Part shown: positions 47,919 through 59,499 of the stretch, in pieces
Numbering within the stretch: the first letter of the stretch is position 1
Layout: the number at the start of each line of letters is the position of its first letter
NCBI GenBank assembly: GCA_021521415.1
Contig: JAIQDT010001741.1
Span: 424,910 to 488,909, forward strand
Length of the DNA: 64,000 nucleotides
DNA from: Bidens hawaiensis
Lineage: Eukaryota; Streptophyta; Magnoliopsida; Asterales; Asteraceae
Direction of reading: 5' to 3'
The notes under the pieces: model-generated
Seen by the model: only the letters and a program-made list of their open reading frames with translations
Told to the model about the DNA's origin: nothing
The model's database searches: none
Made by a program: the position numbers and the translations under genes

Positions 47919-49904
47919 TGTAACACCTGTTAATTTTCGGTTTAAAGATTTAAAGTTTGTAAAGTATGTATATCTCTCGAGACTTAACCGACATTCCTCG
48001 GGAACCTTCTTGTCATCCCGGTACGTTAAATCATTTAAACTTTCCCTCAAGCTGCTATATCTTTCCAACTCTAAGGGCTAAAGTGTAACATTTTTTATTA
48101 TAACACAAAACCCTAGCTCCCCCCTCTCCTTTCTGCGATCGGCACTCCAACAGCCTCCCCTACCCGCGATTTTCTTTTTTCCAGCCATCATTAGGGTCTA
48201 AAACTTCAATTCAAGGTTAGTTTTATGTTTCCCCAAGTCTTTTACACCTTAATTGATCATTATATCGCGCGTATTGATCGATAAATGGCTTGTTTTAGGT
48301 TAACCGGGTGGCTGTCCAATTGAGCGGTTTTGGGACTGTTTTGATTGAGGTTTTTACACAAAAATCTTCCTAGGTATGTCTAGTATAACATACTTTAAAA
48401 CCATATTCATTGGTGTTCGTTTGATTGGTCAACTAGTTGTAGTTTGAAAGATTGTTTTCGGTTGACTAGAATGGTAGATTGTTGCGTTTAACGCGAGATA
48501 TGAAGTAAGTGATAACCAATTTAGTTCGGATAGCTTCGGTTTAGTGTACGGGCTGTTGGAAAATGATTTTTATAAGTATTGGGGCTGAATTGGTTGTCGG
48601 TTACTCAAACGGGTCGGTACAACGCGCATTTGCGTTTATTGAATAGTTGGTGCGTTGTACTTGCGAGTTACTGACCCATTTGACTCGTGTAGCATCGTGT
48701 GGACTTGTTGGCTGTGAATTTATCATATTGGGTCCACACGGGGCTGAGTTGGATGTTAATTGCCTAAACGACTCTTAAATGCGCGTGTTAGTATCACCTA
48801 GTGCTTCCGGGGGTAATTTGGGAATTCTTTATTCCCAGGAGTATCTAAGGGTCGTGCTGGTGAATGTAAGGCCCCGGGGGCTGTTATGATTGAGTTTGAT
48901 GAGGTCGAGGCTTTAGGTAACTCGAACCATGTTAGGACGTCTCACAGGATAAACGAGTCCTTTCAATGTCATTTGTGATGATTGTATGTTTACCAGCAGG
49001 TGTTTGAGTTTTGGGGATACTTAGGGTTCTCTAGCTCATGGTGAATTCTTGTGTCAGGTGATTTCATGATGCCCCTTTTTACTATTTTTAAGTTTTTGGG
49101 CTAGCATGCACACCTAAGCGATTTTGCTTGATGAACCGTTAGATTATTTTGTATGGGCTTGCTTGTATAGGGTAGGCCTTGAGATGATGTTATTGTATGT
49201 TTATACATATATTATTGTATGGACAATATTTGGCGATGTTATTTAGTCGTTATCGACTAAGGATGTTTACGTATGCCTACTTGTGTTTGCACACGTTGGA
49301 TGAGATGTTACATGTTTGGGTTGTATGTGTGCTCGACCCTGATGTTATTACTTGGATGATATATATATATATATATATGTAGGTATATAATTATAAGGAT
49401 GTTTATATATAATTATAAGGATGTTTATATATACCTATAAGGATGTTTACTTATTGTTGAGGATGGCCTAACTGTTATATCCCGATTATTTTGAAACTCT
49501 TAGAATGACTATTATGCTTATTATTATAGATGTTAATTAATAAAACTTGAACTCACTCAACTCAAGCTGACTTTGTGTGCATGTTAGTGTGAGTTTCAGG
49601 TTAGGAGGAAGATGCATTATCGCTTGGACGTGCACGAAGCTACTTGGACGGTGGAGGGTATGCTTATTCGGAAGTTTTAATAATGATAATCATTTTTCTT
49701 TTAACGTTTTATTAAATACATTTTAATATGGTTTTGGGCATAATTCCCGGGTTTAGGGAACTTGTTTTATCAATTATGATTTTCCGCTGAATTATACTCT
49801 GAACTGGTTATTTTAATGGAATGAACTGTTTTTGAGTTTAAGTATTTTGGTAAGTATTTTCTATGAATACCAATTGTAGGATTCCCGGGATTCGGGGTCT
49901 TACA
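47919..49904 (+). mobile_element. LTR of family C (2.0 kb), plus orientation
   Basis: Begins TGTAACACCTG and ends CGGGGTCTTACA. The end and the region 49540-49620 match the inverse of 841-1160. No clean 5-bp duplication, though ATTCAAT occurs on both sides with a 3-nt offset. A 25-bp unit (ATAAGGATGTTTATATAT-type) is repeated three times at 49385-49450. No domains. Confidence 0.65.
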
Positions 49905-50026
49905 AATATTCAATTAATAGAGATTGACCAATTAACACGGTATGTTAAATTTATAATCAATACTATATTTAGAACAAAGATATTTAGCAAGTAGGTCCAA
50001 TCAAAGCTAATAACGCAATTACCAAG

Positions 50027-51790
50027 AGTCCCCGGCAACGGCGCCAAAAACTTGATGTGCTAAAAGTAGTTTAATAATTATTAACTAAATTAACTAAAAA
50101 TAAACACTAAGTAATACTCTAGACTCTCTAAAACTCGACTAAACTACTAACCGGCAAGTGAACCGATCGACTCTAGTAAAGCTAAGTAAGTCCGGATATC
50201 GAACCCACGAGACTCTTTAAATTACGTATATTAGCTAATTAGACTCGACTACAAAACACGACTTATTAATTATATTTGTTTTGGAGTTTTTTTTATTTAA
50301 AATACTAATTTAATACTATAATTAAAAACTAATTAAGAAAACAAGTAATTTAAACGAAAGCAAAGTTTGTTATGAAAACAAGATGATGATGAGAAAAGCA
50401 CCTAGGCTAGAATCCCCTAGATTTCGGTAATGAATTAACCCGGGAAAATGTTTAGTTATGGAACTAGGATCGTAAAATAGACACTTATAAGAAAACCCGA
50501 ACATGATCCCTGACCCTTTTCAAGAGACACCTATGGATTTCTAACAAGTTTTAACGCACGCCAGTATTAAAAATCAAGTTCCCTTACGGTCACCCAATTA
50601 TTTATAATTTAGTTCCTTTATACGAAATCCTACCTTACAGCGCGGAAATCAAAGACTATTTACTATATTTAATTGATTTGATAAGCAATAATAAATAACC
50701 AACCCTAGACGGACTCCTTACGAAGAACTAAATCTAGCAAGATTAAATAATAAGGACTTATCAATAACCTAGCACTTTACAGATTTAGGTTAGCAGCACA
50801 CTTAGGTTTATTTGACAATATTATTCCTATGACCTTATCATGACATTAATCATAAAATAATCAAAAACACGAAGTAATTGACCTAATAGCAATCCTATCA
50901 TATGACAAACAACAAGCGAGGAAAACTATGGAATAAAACTCATCAAACAATCCTAAGCATCCATACGCATCAAATAATTATAGATAAATCTTTTACTACA
51001 CCATAAAAACCCATAATGATAAACAATCCCAAAGTCAAATCAAAACATCAAAATAAGTTCATCATAAGCCTAGATAGTTCATATAATTTAGCCTAGCATC
51101 TTAGGTTTAAGCAAAACACACAATAGATAATTCATGGCGTTTAAATAACGAAAACGAAAGAAATAACATATAGAACCCGTGTTCTTCGTCTTCAAACAAT
51201 ATGCGCAACACCAGCTAATTCTTCAACTCCAAAGCTGTCGAAAACTGATCTTGTACGCCTCGGAACTCACCAAATTCGGATGGAACTTCAGGGTATGCTT
51301 AAGGGTGAGTTTAGGGGTCTTTAAATAGGCAACAGGGGTCCAAAAATACGAAAGTCGTCTAATAATTCCAGAACATTTCTGACATACGGGCCGCCGCGCC
51401 GCGCTGCGGGCTTGGCCACCCCGGTCGCGCGGCGCTCCGGCATGATTAGGGGGGGGGGGGGGGCTGGCCGGCCTAGCCGGTCCGGTTCTCTTCCTGGTCT
51501 TGTCCGGTTCGTTTCCTGATGCTTCGGTTCTCCGGTTTGGCTTGTTTTTGCTCTTTTTTCGTCCTCTTTTTACCACAATTCAAACACGAAACCTAAAACA
51601 TAAAACCATGTTAGTAGTATACAAATCTTGCTTAAAACTGAGCGAAACTAATAAAATAATAAATAAAATGTACACGGGATTAATGTATATTAAACGTTAT
51701 ATCACGTACCGATTACGTACTACACCGACTAAAAGAAAACTAAAACGACATATACAATCCTAAAAACAATATATAAAATTGGCCCTACAC
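50027..51790 (-). mobile_element. Athila-type LTR (type B) with its tRNA-Asp primer site
   Basis: The LTR starts TGATGTGC at 50053 on the plus strand and runs to about 51790. Adjacent at 50028-50045 is CCCCGGCAACGGCGCCA, which is the plant tRNA-Asp 3' end, so on the minus strand it is the primer-binding site TGGCGCCGTTGCCGGGG directly after the LTR. Only about 40 bp of internal sequence remain. A 15-nt G run sits at 51449-51463. Confidence 0.78.
51316..51480 (-). promoter_or_regulatory. Type-B LTR U3: TATA-like box with GC-rich palindromes upstream
   Basis: Minus-strand CCTATTTAAAG at 51327-51317. Upstream at 51388-51480 lie GGCCGCCGCGCCGCGCTGCGG and GGTCGCGCGGCGC-type near-palindromes. Confidence 0.5.
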
Positions 51791-52180
51791 AATGCACCAA
51801 AGTTTGGACTATTATTTATTTCCAATACATTTTAACATATATATTGTTTACTAAAATGTTAGTGTATTCTTTAAACACAAATTCTTTTATATACATTTTA
51901 ATTTTAAAGAAAATATCTTTTTGACATGTAATTATTATATATATTAATATTTTTTATATTAAGTATGTTTACAATATAATTTATAGCATTAATAATTCTA
52001 TGAATAGAGATTGACCAATTAATACGGTATGTTGAATTTATAATCAATACTATATTTAGAACAAAGGTATTTTTTTTTGTTTTCCATCAATAGAAGAGAA
52101 TTAATTTAGGCGGGAATTTGATAGTGAGGATTAACCTCAGAATGTCATGTGGCCAGATTATTTTCTTTTATTAGTATAGA

Positions 52181-53492
52181 TAGCTATCAATAATTATTCA
52201 CTTTCCTTTTATACTCTATTTATATATTATATCTATACATTTTTATAAAAATAAATATTAACATATTATTTTACTATATATTCCAAAATAGTTAGTGAAA
52301 TCCAAAAATCAAATCGTGTTTGTCAAATATTGAAAAGAATATAATTTCAAATATTATCATTCACATATTGTACTATATATATTGTAGAAAACTGTAAAGA
52401 AAAACAAGACTCGAATATGCTTTCATTTTACAAAGTAATTTTTTAATCAATAAATTATAAATATATACTTAAAAGTAGATCCATTTTTTTTAAACCAATC
52501 AATCAATTTATCTATTATTATTATTATTATTATTATTATTGTCATATAAATTTATAAATTATAAATTTATGCTTTAAATCTATCCATTTATTTTTGGTTA
52601 ATTTAGTAAACTATATATATGTTAAAATGTAAGGATAGTATATGCCAATCACTTTCAGACATAACAAAGTTTATCATATTTAATTTCTTAGTTTTTTTTA
52701 TCAATGATTGTTTCGGGTTTTTTGTGAAACTTAAATTTGATTTTTATGGTTCAAAAGTTGGTAAATAGATTGATTGGTACAAGTTAACTACATTTAGATC
52801 AAAATCTGTTACAGGTAAAAAAATGGGAAATATGAATATTTTTAAAATTTTGAGAATGCAAATAGATTTAACATCAAATTTGTTACGGATGCAAAGTGTT
52901 GACTCGAAAATATCAAACGAATGAAAGTTAGAATTTTAAACATGATTCGGGTTTCAAAATTATTTTCAAAGGCATTTTTGAAAATAATCAAAAGGTTCGG
53001 GATTTGGAAAATTGGCTATTCCCCCCCCCCCCCCCCCGGACTATTAAAATTTAAGAAAAGATTGCGAACACTTTCGACATGCCACCCCCAGGCCTATCAA
53101 TACGTTTAATGTTTATCAAATTTGAAATATTTTTGTAAGCATTAACTTTTCCTTTAATGGTGATCAAACGTTGTATGAGAAACATATCATGCAAAACTAT
53201 GCTCAAATGAAGCAAAATATTCACAAAATTGAATGAGTTAACATGTTATTTTTTATATTGTCATTATGACAAAGTCGAGAAGCTCCCTGAAACTTATCAA
53301 AATCTTTTTCATGGTATAGCTCAAAAAACCATAGTTCTTGAAGAACATCCGTCGCTACAATTTAATGTTCTCATTTCCTTTGATGGGTGGTAAATTGATA
53401 AATATATCAATAAAAATAATACTTATTATGTATTTAGGCTGGGTGATTATAACTATTATTGTGTAAGAAGTCTTATTCCTGAAATTGGTTAA
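52181..53492. other. AT-rich sequence with decayed remnants
   Basis: Contains (TTA)n at 52512-52541 and a 17-nt C run at 53021-53037. The stretch 53265-53390 reads open on the plus strand for about 40 codons (from DKVEKLPETY) but is bounded by stops; I do not recognise it. Confidence 0.4.
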
Positions 53493-54230
53493 TGTGATAA
53501 CGTTATATGAACGTTTACGAGCCAAGATCTTGTCGCAAATCGATACGTTAAATCTCGTGTTCATTCAATACGTTAATAGAGATCAATACATTAAGCCTGG
53601 AGAGAATCCGGCAAGGTAACGTTACATTAGATAAATATGGCACAGATTTCTATGCACATTCACTAGGGAAGGCCTATTTATAGACAGTCCTCCTCATTTG
53701 TTAACATCACTAACGAATGAGGCTTCCCATAGCGAATGACCTCCCATTCGCTAAACATCCTTAGCGAATGGGCATTACTTTAACAAATGAGCCTCCATTC
53801 GTTACACAGTAGTAATGAATGAGCTCTTACATTAACGAATATGTCTAGTCTTTAACGAATGAGGCCCATTCGCTAAAAATTTTTTTTAAAAAGAAATGAC
53901 AGCATATATATAGGGGATGACCACATTCGTTAACTTAACTGTTAACGAATGTGTCATTCGTTACATTAAACCATACGAATGAACTCTTCATTCGTTAATA
54001 CATTTAACATATAACGAATAGCCCTCATTCGTTATCTCATTCGTTAATCTGGGTTAACGAGTGAGCTTACAGATTAGACGAATGTGTTACATTCGTTACA
54101 GGGTAATGAATGTAACATTACATTAGAGCGAATGGCCCATTTAGCCATATTTACATTAAGACCCCTATACTTTAGACTAATTACATTAATGCCCTGATAA
54201 AGACTGAGACGTACAAAACGTGTATCAACA
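53493..54230 (-). mobile_element. Solo LTR (738 bp), family E
   Basis: GTTAA on both sides (53488-53492, 54231-54235). The minus-strand LTR reads TGTTGATACACG...TTATCACA. No coding. It carries the TATA and palindrome arrangement listed separately. Confidence 0.85.
53671..54135 (-). promoter_or_regulatory. Family E U3: TATA box with AACGAATG/CATTCGTT cluster upstream
   Basis: Minus-strand CTATAAATAGGCC at 53683-53671. Upstream over about 450 bp are some 18 copies of (T)AACGAATG or TAGCGAATG and their inverses CATTCGTTA / CATTCGCTAA, many paired head to head. Confidence 0.65.
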
Positions 54231-54564
54231 GTTAATAACCAAAATTCTTTCAATTATACAAATTTGACACTGAGAATGAAATTTTCAATAGAAAGAGTGT
54301 TCTCGGGTACATTTCTGCTCGTAGCATTTTTTTATTAAGTTCATTAAAAAAATCATTTTGTGATATAAATAAAATTAATTTATGTACACATAATATAGAT
54401 ACAGGCATAGATGTAATACATTTTTTCGATACGCTATGTAATTATTTGCGTAATTTTATAATTTGGATCATCCCCTATGTGACACGAGCTCTAAAGCTAG
54501 TTATTATATATATTAAAAAGCAGATTACTTTACTCTCACATTTTTACTATTCATTTTACTGTTC

Positions 54565-54719
54565 ATATGTACAACTCTTTTTTGCTTTATGTACTGCTCT
54601 TTACTACTGCGTATTTAGGTTTTTCAGTAGCCAGCCATCGATCAACTTCACTAGCAAAGCAACAACTCCTCTTAACCATCGTCTTCGACTATTCCCGCTA
54701 CTCCGACGGCGGAGACTCC
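54565..54719 (+). pseudogene. Possible host ORF split by the LTR element
   Basis: From the ATG at 54567 an ORF with a hydrophobic N-terminus (SFLLYVLLFTTAYLGFSVAS) runs to the element's target duplication. If the insertion and one ACTCC are removed, the frame continues from 63452 to a TAA at about 63538, for roughly 80 codons in all. I do not recognise the protein, and it could be chance. Confidence 0.25.
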
Positions 54720-56528
54720 TTTAACATTTCGGATTTTCTAAACCGTATTCGTTTGTTCATAACCCGACCCGGGAACATTTTTAAATCATTATTATTAATC
54801 AAAAATCAAATATTCATAAGTAATTAAGAATGGCATGTTCATTTTATACCCTTATAGTTTTCCTAATATTCATTTCTTAATATAATCTTAAAATATTCGA
54901 AAATTGGCTATTTGTGAAACTAGAAGGACCATACTCGTTAAAAACCAAACTCCAACCCCCTGAAGCCGGGGCGCTGCACGACGGCACTACAAAGGATTGG
55001 TTGCGTAGCACCATGGACCATCAGATCAGAACGTTTTGTAATTTTAGGTTCCTAGTTGGTTTTTGGTATAAAAATCGTGTTTGTTAAGCAATTGTGAGTG
55101 AATTAAGGTCCAAGAAAAGGTGTTATAACTAAAATATCAACCTATATTCGTTTATTACAGACCAAGATCAAACCTTTATGAATATTTCGATGATTCTTTC
55201 CTTTAAATCATATATTCTTGCATAAACGAGTAAAAAGCCCATAAATAGTTCGTTTTTGTGATCTCTATATAAACAAGCCTCATTCATCTGCCATAAACCT
55301 TCACATAAACCATAAGAATCATTCCCAGCCATCAATATCCTCTGCCCATCTCGTATCCTCTCGGTTTATGCTTATTCGTTGAAGACTCTAGCTTATTCGG
55401 TTGACTTTGCTTATGCACCGACCTTTGACTCATGGTATCTCTTTGTTCTTTCACTTTCCGGGTAAGTTGTAAACATAGGAATCTTTCATACATATTCCCA
55501 AGTTAATAACCTTCAATCAATTTCGGTGGTTGAAGGCTGTTTACTGGTCAATTCGTTTAAAACTCGTTAAAGGGCAAATTAGTCAACTAGTTTGACTTAA
55601 CGTTTTCTCATATTTCTGGTCGGATTCAACGTACGGTCCAGAAGACTTTTATTCTCGTAACGTAATTTTAAGGCTACTGACCAAAACCCGACTTCCGACT
55701 CACTGTTTAGATTCTGGTCAGTACCAGCTTGCTTAAATCTTAAATATAACATTACTTGAGTTCTAAACGTCCCTTTGGATTGATTCCAGTGGCAACGAGT
55801 TCGTTTTTATTTATATTATCATATCTTAAAGTCTCAGATTCTGAATTGCTTATATCGTTTGACGTGTAGTGGATGACTCGCTTATTAGTTAGCTCGCTTA
55901 TTAGTATTTATATTCATTTGTCGTTAATCTAAGGTGAGTTTATCACTCCCCTATTTGCTAAACTTTTTGGGGACATATGCGTACATATCCGTATTTCATA
56001 CTATATATATAAATCTAACAAATGCATACGTGTAATTGTGAGTGACTTAATCAAACATACGTCTTATATGATTACTTGTGCTAATATTCATTCATTCGTA
56101 TATGGTGTTGATATTCATTCATTCGTATGGGTGCTCATGTTATTGACCAACGCCTGATTCGCTTGGCAAAGGTCTACATACTTGATATGGTTTGATTATA
56201 TTTACTACTTTCATCATGTTATTCTTATTTTTATTGTTGTGTCAAAACTGGTGATATTCTCACTTAACTTTATGTTGACAAACTCCATTTTCTACGCATA
56301 TGCAGGATGCTTTGCATTGAAGATTGAAGTTGAACACTTAGACAAGACCTTAGGATATAAACAAGATAATCATTATTTGAGCTTACATTCATGTATTTAA
56401 ATTGTTTGTTATATTTGGATATTGTGTGTATTCTTTCAATAAAATAATTAATTAGATACTGTCTATCTTCGAGGCTGTGAGTAATCAGATCACGCCCCAG
56501 CATTTCCGCCTTAGGTTGGGGTGTGACA
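54720..56528 (+). repeat. 5' LTR of the LARD-like element
   Basis: Its first bases are TTTAACATTTCGG where the 3' LTR has TGTAACATTTC, so the terminal TG is mutated. Ends GGGGTGTGACA. TATA box CTCTATATAAACAAG at 55263-55277. About 50 bp near the end (56465-56515) are absent from the 3' LTR. Confidence 0.85.
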
Positions 56529-56531
56529 GAT

Positions 56532-56543
56532 TGGTATCAGAGC
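56532..56543 (+). other. Primer-binding site, tRNA-iMet
   Basis: TGGTATCAGAGC, 3 nt after the 5' LTR, complementary to the 3' end of initiator tRNA-Met. Confidence 0.9.
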
Positions 56544-56693
56544 CGAAGGTTATAAGATAGGTTGTTAGAAATTGTCCTAGTCATATGCTTAGGACCCTAT
56601 ACGTACTTTTCTGAACTGCCGTATGTACTATTTAATAAATTTTTTACAGCTTGCTTTGATTTATTATTTTATTGTATTTATCTTATCTATTTA

Positions 56694-56726
56694 TTACACA
56701 CACACACACATACACACACACACACA
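56694..56726. repeat. (CA)n microsatellite
   Basis: An ACACAC run with one TACA interruption. Confidence 0.9.
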
Positions 56727-57004
56727 AATTCTGAGGCTATGCATCCCATTCAAAATATTTTTCTAAATCTTTTATTTTGGTAGATTATCTTTTATTGTGG
56801 GAAATTCCTTAAGAATTCCCATGTTTTGTTTTGCTTCTTCACCTTGAAGCATGGGGGTATGATAAATGTCATATAACCATAACTTTAAGTGGTACCCGTA
56901 ATCGGCTAAACGGTTGCGTGGTAAACATAACCGGCTAAACGGTTATATTTCCAAGTTGTGTTTTTTTTAGTTATTTTAAATTTATTTGATATGTTGTTTG
57001 ATAT

Positions 57005-57275
57005 TTAGTTGGGTCGGTTAAATGCCATGTAACGCTCATGGTCCGAACAACTCCATTGATTTGTTAATTTGTTAATTAGTTGGGCTAGTTAAATGCCATG
57101 TACACGCTCATGGGCTGAACAACTCAATTGTTTATTACACGTTATTTGAATTGGGCCATCAAAATGCCATGGAACGCTCATAGGAGGCCAATTCACAAAC
57201 TTTATGTTTCTGTATTTAGTTGAGCCATTCAAATTGCCATGGAAAGCTCATGGGAGGCCAACTCATTGAACATGT
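57005..57275. repeat. Four 70-bp tandem units in the LARD-like element
   Basis: Each has TTGGGCC/TTGGGTC, then AAATGCCATG, then AACGCTCATGG and CCAACTCA-like words. Units start near 57009, 57079, 57151 and 57219. Confidence 0.8.
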
Positions 57276-57292
57276 TTCGTTATTTTATTTGG

Positions 57293-59494
57293 TGTCACAC
57301 CCCGGCCTAGGGCTTAGGCGTATGACCAATAGTTGGTACCTGTTTTGCAAATATATCAGAGTTACATTCTTTTAGCGGAATTCATAAAATATTATTATAA
57401 TGAAATCTCGGGAATTTAATTCCCGTTTTGATATTTCAAATACCTGCCATTTTAAAAATATGACTCTTCTCAATATTTTAATTAAAACATGAGCCATCAG
57501 ATCACTTCTAATGACTATGTCCTCAATCTTATAATCTGGCTTGCTTGTCTGTTCTACCTTTACTGTTTCCCTGAAATGTGGGGGAAAAATACGTCAGCTA
57601 TGTGCTGGTGAATAACGCTGACTCAATAAAAAGATTTTCATAATTCATCATAATATAATCATATACAAAATCACCTTCGTTATGATACATCACCAATAGT
57701 GTTCAACGACTCAGTGGGCCTCATCCCATCTCATCGGAACTAAAAATACCAATAGACCACATAATCGGACTTCACTCGCCCTAGAGACAGTTACTTGCCT
57801 CATAGTCAGTATGTTTGTAGTGGCCTCCTACAAATCATTTATGAATGGATCCAGACACATGTATTTTAGCCTGAGTGTTTAGTACTACCTTGTATCAAAA
57901 CATTTTAGAGGATTTGAATCACCCTCATGCAGATACTTTCATAACTCTTTTACGTATGGATAACAGTCCATAGTTTATAAGAGTAAACATTTCATAAACA
58001 TAGAGGATTCGTATCAACCCTCATATAAAATCTTTTCTGACTCTTTATTTATGTATAACCCTTTATAAATATCTTTAAAACAGTACATAGACGTATTCAC
58101 GTCATAAAACATTTCACACTATGAAAAGGTTTGGACGTATTCACCTTATAATCAATGTGTCTCACTGATAATTTCCTAATCTTTATCTCGGACCTATAGT
58201 ACGAGAATAATATTTCATAAATAACTAGATCTACAAATCTAGCTTTAAACCTTTAGTCTATTTACATAACCTTTACCTTGATGTTCTTTTCTTTTAGAAA
58301 ACACATATGTATACTACATTTCTTCATCGTGAAGAAACGTATATATATATCTAATTTATTCTTTCATAAGAAATATATTTACACAATAATAAAGAATAAT
58401 ATTTTATTCATAATCTTATCTTATGAAAGCTTATTACAATTACTTATCTGATCAAGGTATAGACTATATTCCTGACTAAGGTCTAAGCCATATAAAATAA
58501 TAACTTAAGCAGAACCCCTACCTTATGCGGGTATTTTATTTGCCTAAGCTTTGCGCGGGCAGCACTTCTATTTCCTTATCACGTACTGAAGCTTAAACCG
58601 TTAGAACCTTGTTTCGAACTCGCTTAACACATCTACGGGTCGTTAAAACTTCAGTTCTTGCACGAATTACAAGAAATCGGAACCACGGAACCTCACACGA
58701 GTCGGACACGTCTCCCAAGGTTGTGTGTGTGAAAGTGAGTGTGAAAATAGGATGAGAATGCTTCAAACCCGTAGCCCCCTTTTATAGGCGAAGTTTTGAC
58801 CACCATCGCGTAGCGCGATGGGGTTTTCCCCTGGCCATCGCGTAGCGCAACGCCGCAATCCACCAGAGGTTGCCACGTGTTGACACGTGGTTGATCCGGT
58901 TACTTAACCGGGTCATCGCGTAGCGCGATACCCCCTTCCTTCTGGACCATCGCGTAGCGCGACGCCCCTTTTCTAAACCCATGGGAAACTGCATCGCGTA
59001 GCACGATGATTTAATCTGTTTACCCATCGCGTAGCGCGATGGGTCTGGAAATCAGAATTTTTATTTTTAGTTCTTGAACTTTAGTATCATGTCACTTCTT
59101 GGTCTATCTTCCACAGTTCAAAAATACTAAAGCGGACTTTATGCGGCGATGCGAGCGTGCGAAGTGCAAAGTGCGCCATCAAAGCGCCACATTGTGCCCA
59201 TCACCCTTCACCCGTGCCCGTGCGCGTGCGCGTCGGGTGTTTCGCACCCTCCGCTAGGACTAGTGAGAGTGGTTAGCCACATAAGAACATTATCATGGAA
59301 AACTCCTTCCTTATAAAGTGCTTTCATTTCTTTCCTACTTTCCTTATGGGATGGAGTTTCCATACTTATTTTCCTTAGCATAAACATGCATTCATTTCTT
59401 TACTTTATTTTTCGCATTACTTATCTTATGAATATTTTTGGTCCTTCACCTCTAAATTTTGTCAAATTTGGACCAAAATTTTGTGGGTGTTACA
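57293..59494 (-). mobile_element. Solo LTR (2.2 kb) nested in the LARD-like element
   Basis: TTTGG on both sides (57288-57292, 59495-59499). The plus strand reads TGTCACACCCCGGCC...GTGGGTGTTACA, so the LTR is minus-oriented. No coding; the minus-strand ORF at 59027-58782 is a reading through the palindrome cluster. Confidence 0.87.
58787..59040 (-). promoter_or_regulatory. U3 module: TATA box with CATCGCGTAGCGCGATG palindromes upstream
   Basis: Minus-strand CTATAAAAGGGGG at 58797-58787, a strong plant TATA box. Upstream are six copies of CATCGCGTAGCGCGATG, starting near 58804, 58836, 58914, 58948, 58992 and 59023. Two are perfect; the rest have one or a few changes. Confidence 0.7.
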
Positions 59495-59499
59495 TTTGG

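Larger units (their letters stand above)
47776..52080. repeat. Duplicated Helitron segment flanking the Athila fragment
   Basis: 47776-47918 continued by 49905-49985 (interrupted by the LTR) matches 51854-52080 with about 95% apparent identity. The two copies bracket the Athila fragment as direct repeats of about 225 bp. Confidence 0.7.
47341..52180 (-). mobile_element. Helitron with nested LTR and Athila fragment
   Basis: On the minus strand the 5' end TCTATACTAATAAAAG starts at 52180 next to host A. The 3' end at 47341 reads CTAG after an ACCATGTAATACACGGGG hairpin, followed by host T, as expected for insertion between A and T without target duplication. Removing the family-C LTR (47919-49904) and the Athila piece (50027-51790) leaves about 1.1 kb with no coding, so it is non-autonomous. 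Confidence 0.7.

Noticed and set aside
50028..50045. tRNA-Asp-like sequence
   Set aside because: Only the 3' end of tRNA-Asp is present, next to an LTR end; it is a primer-binding site, not a tRNA gene.
58804..59040. CRISPR-like array of CATCGCGTAGCGCGATG repeats
   Set aside because: The context is a plant LTR; spacing is irregular (about 30-80 bp), repeats vary, and there are no cas genes.
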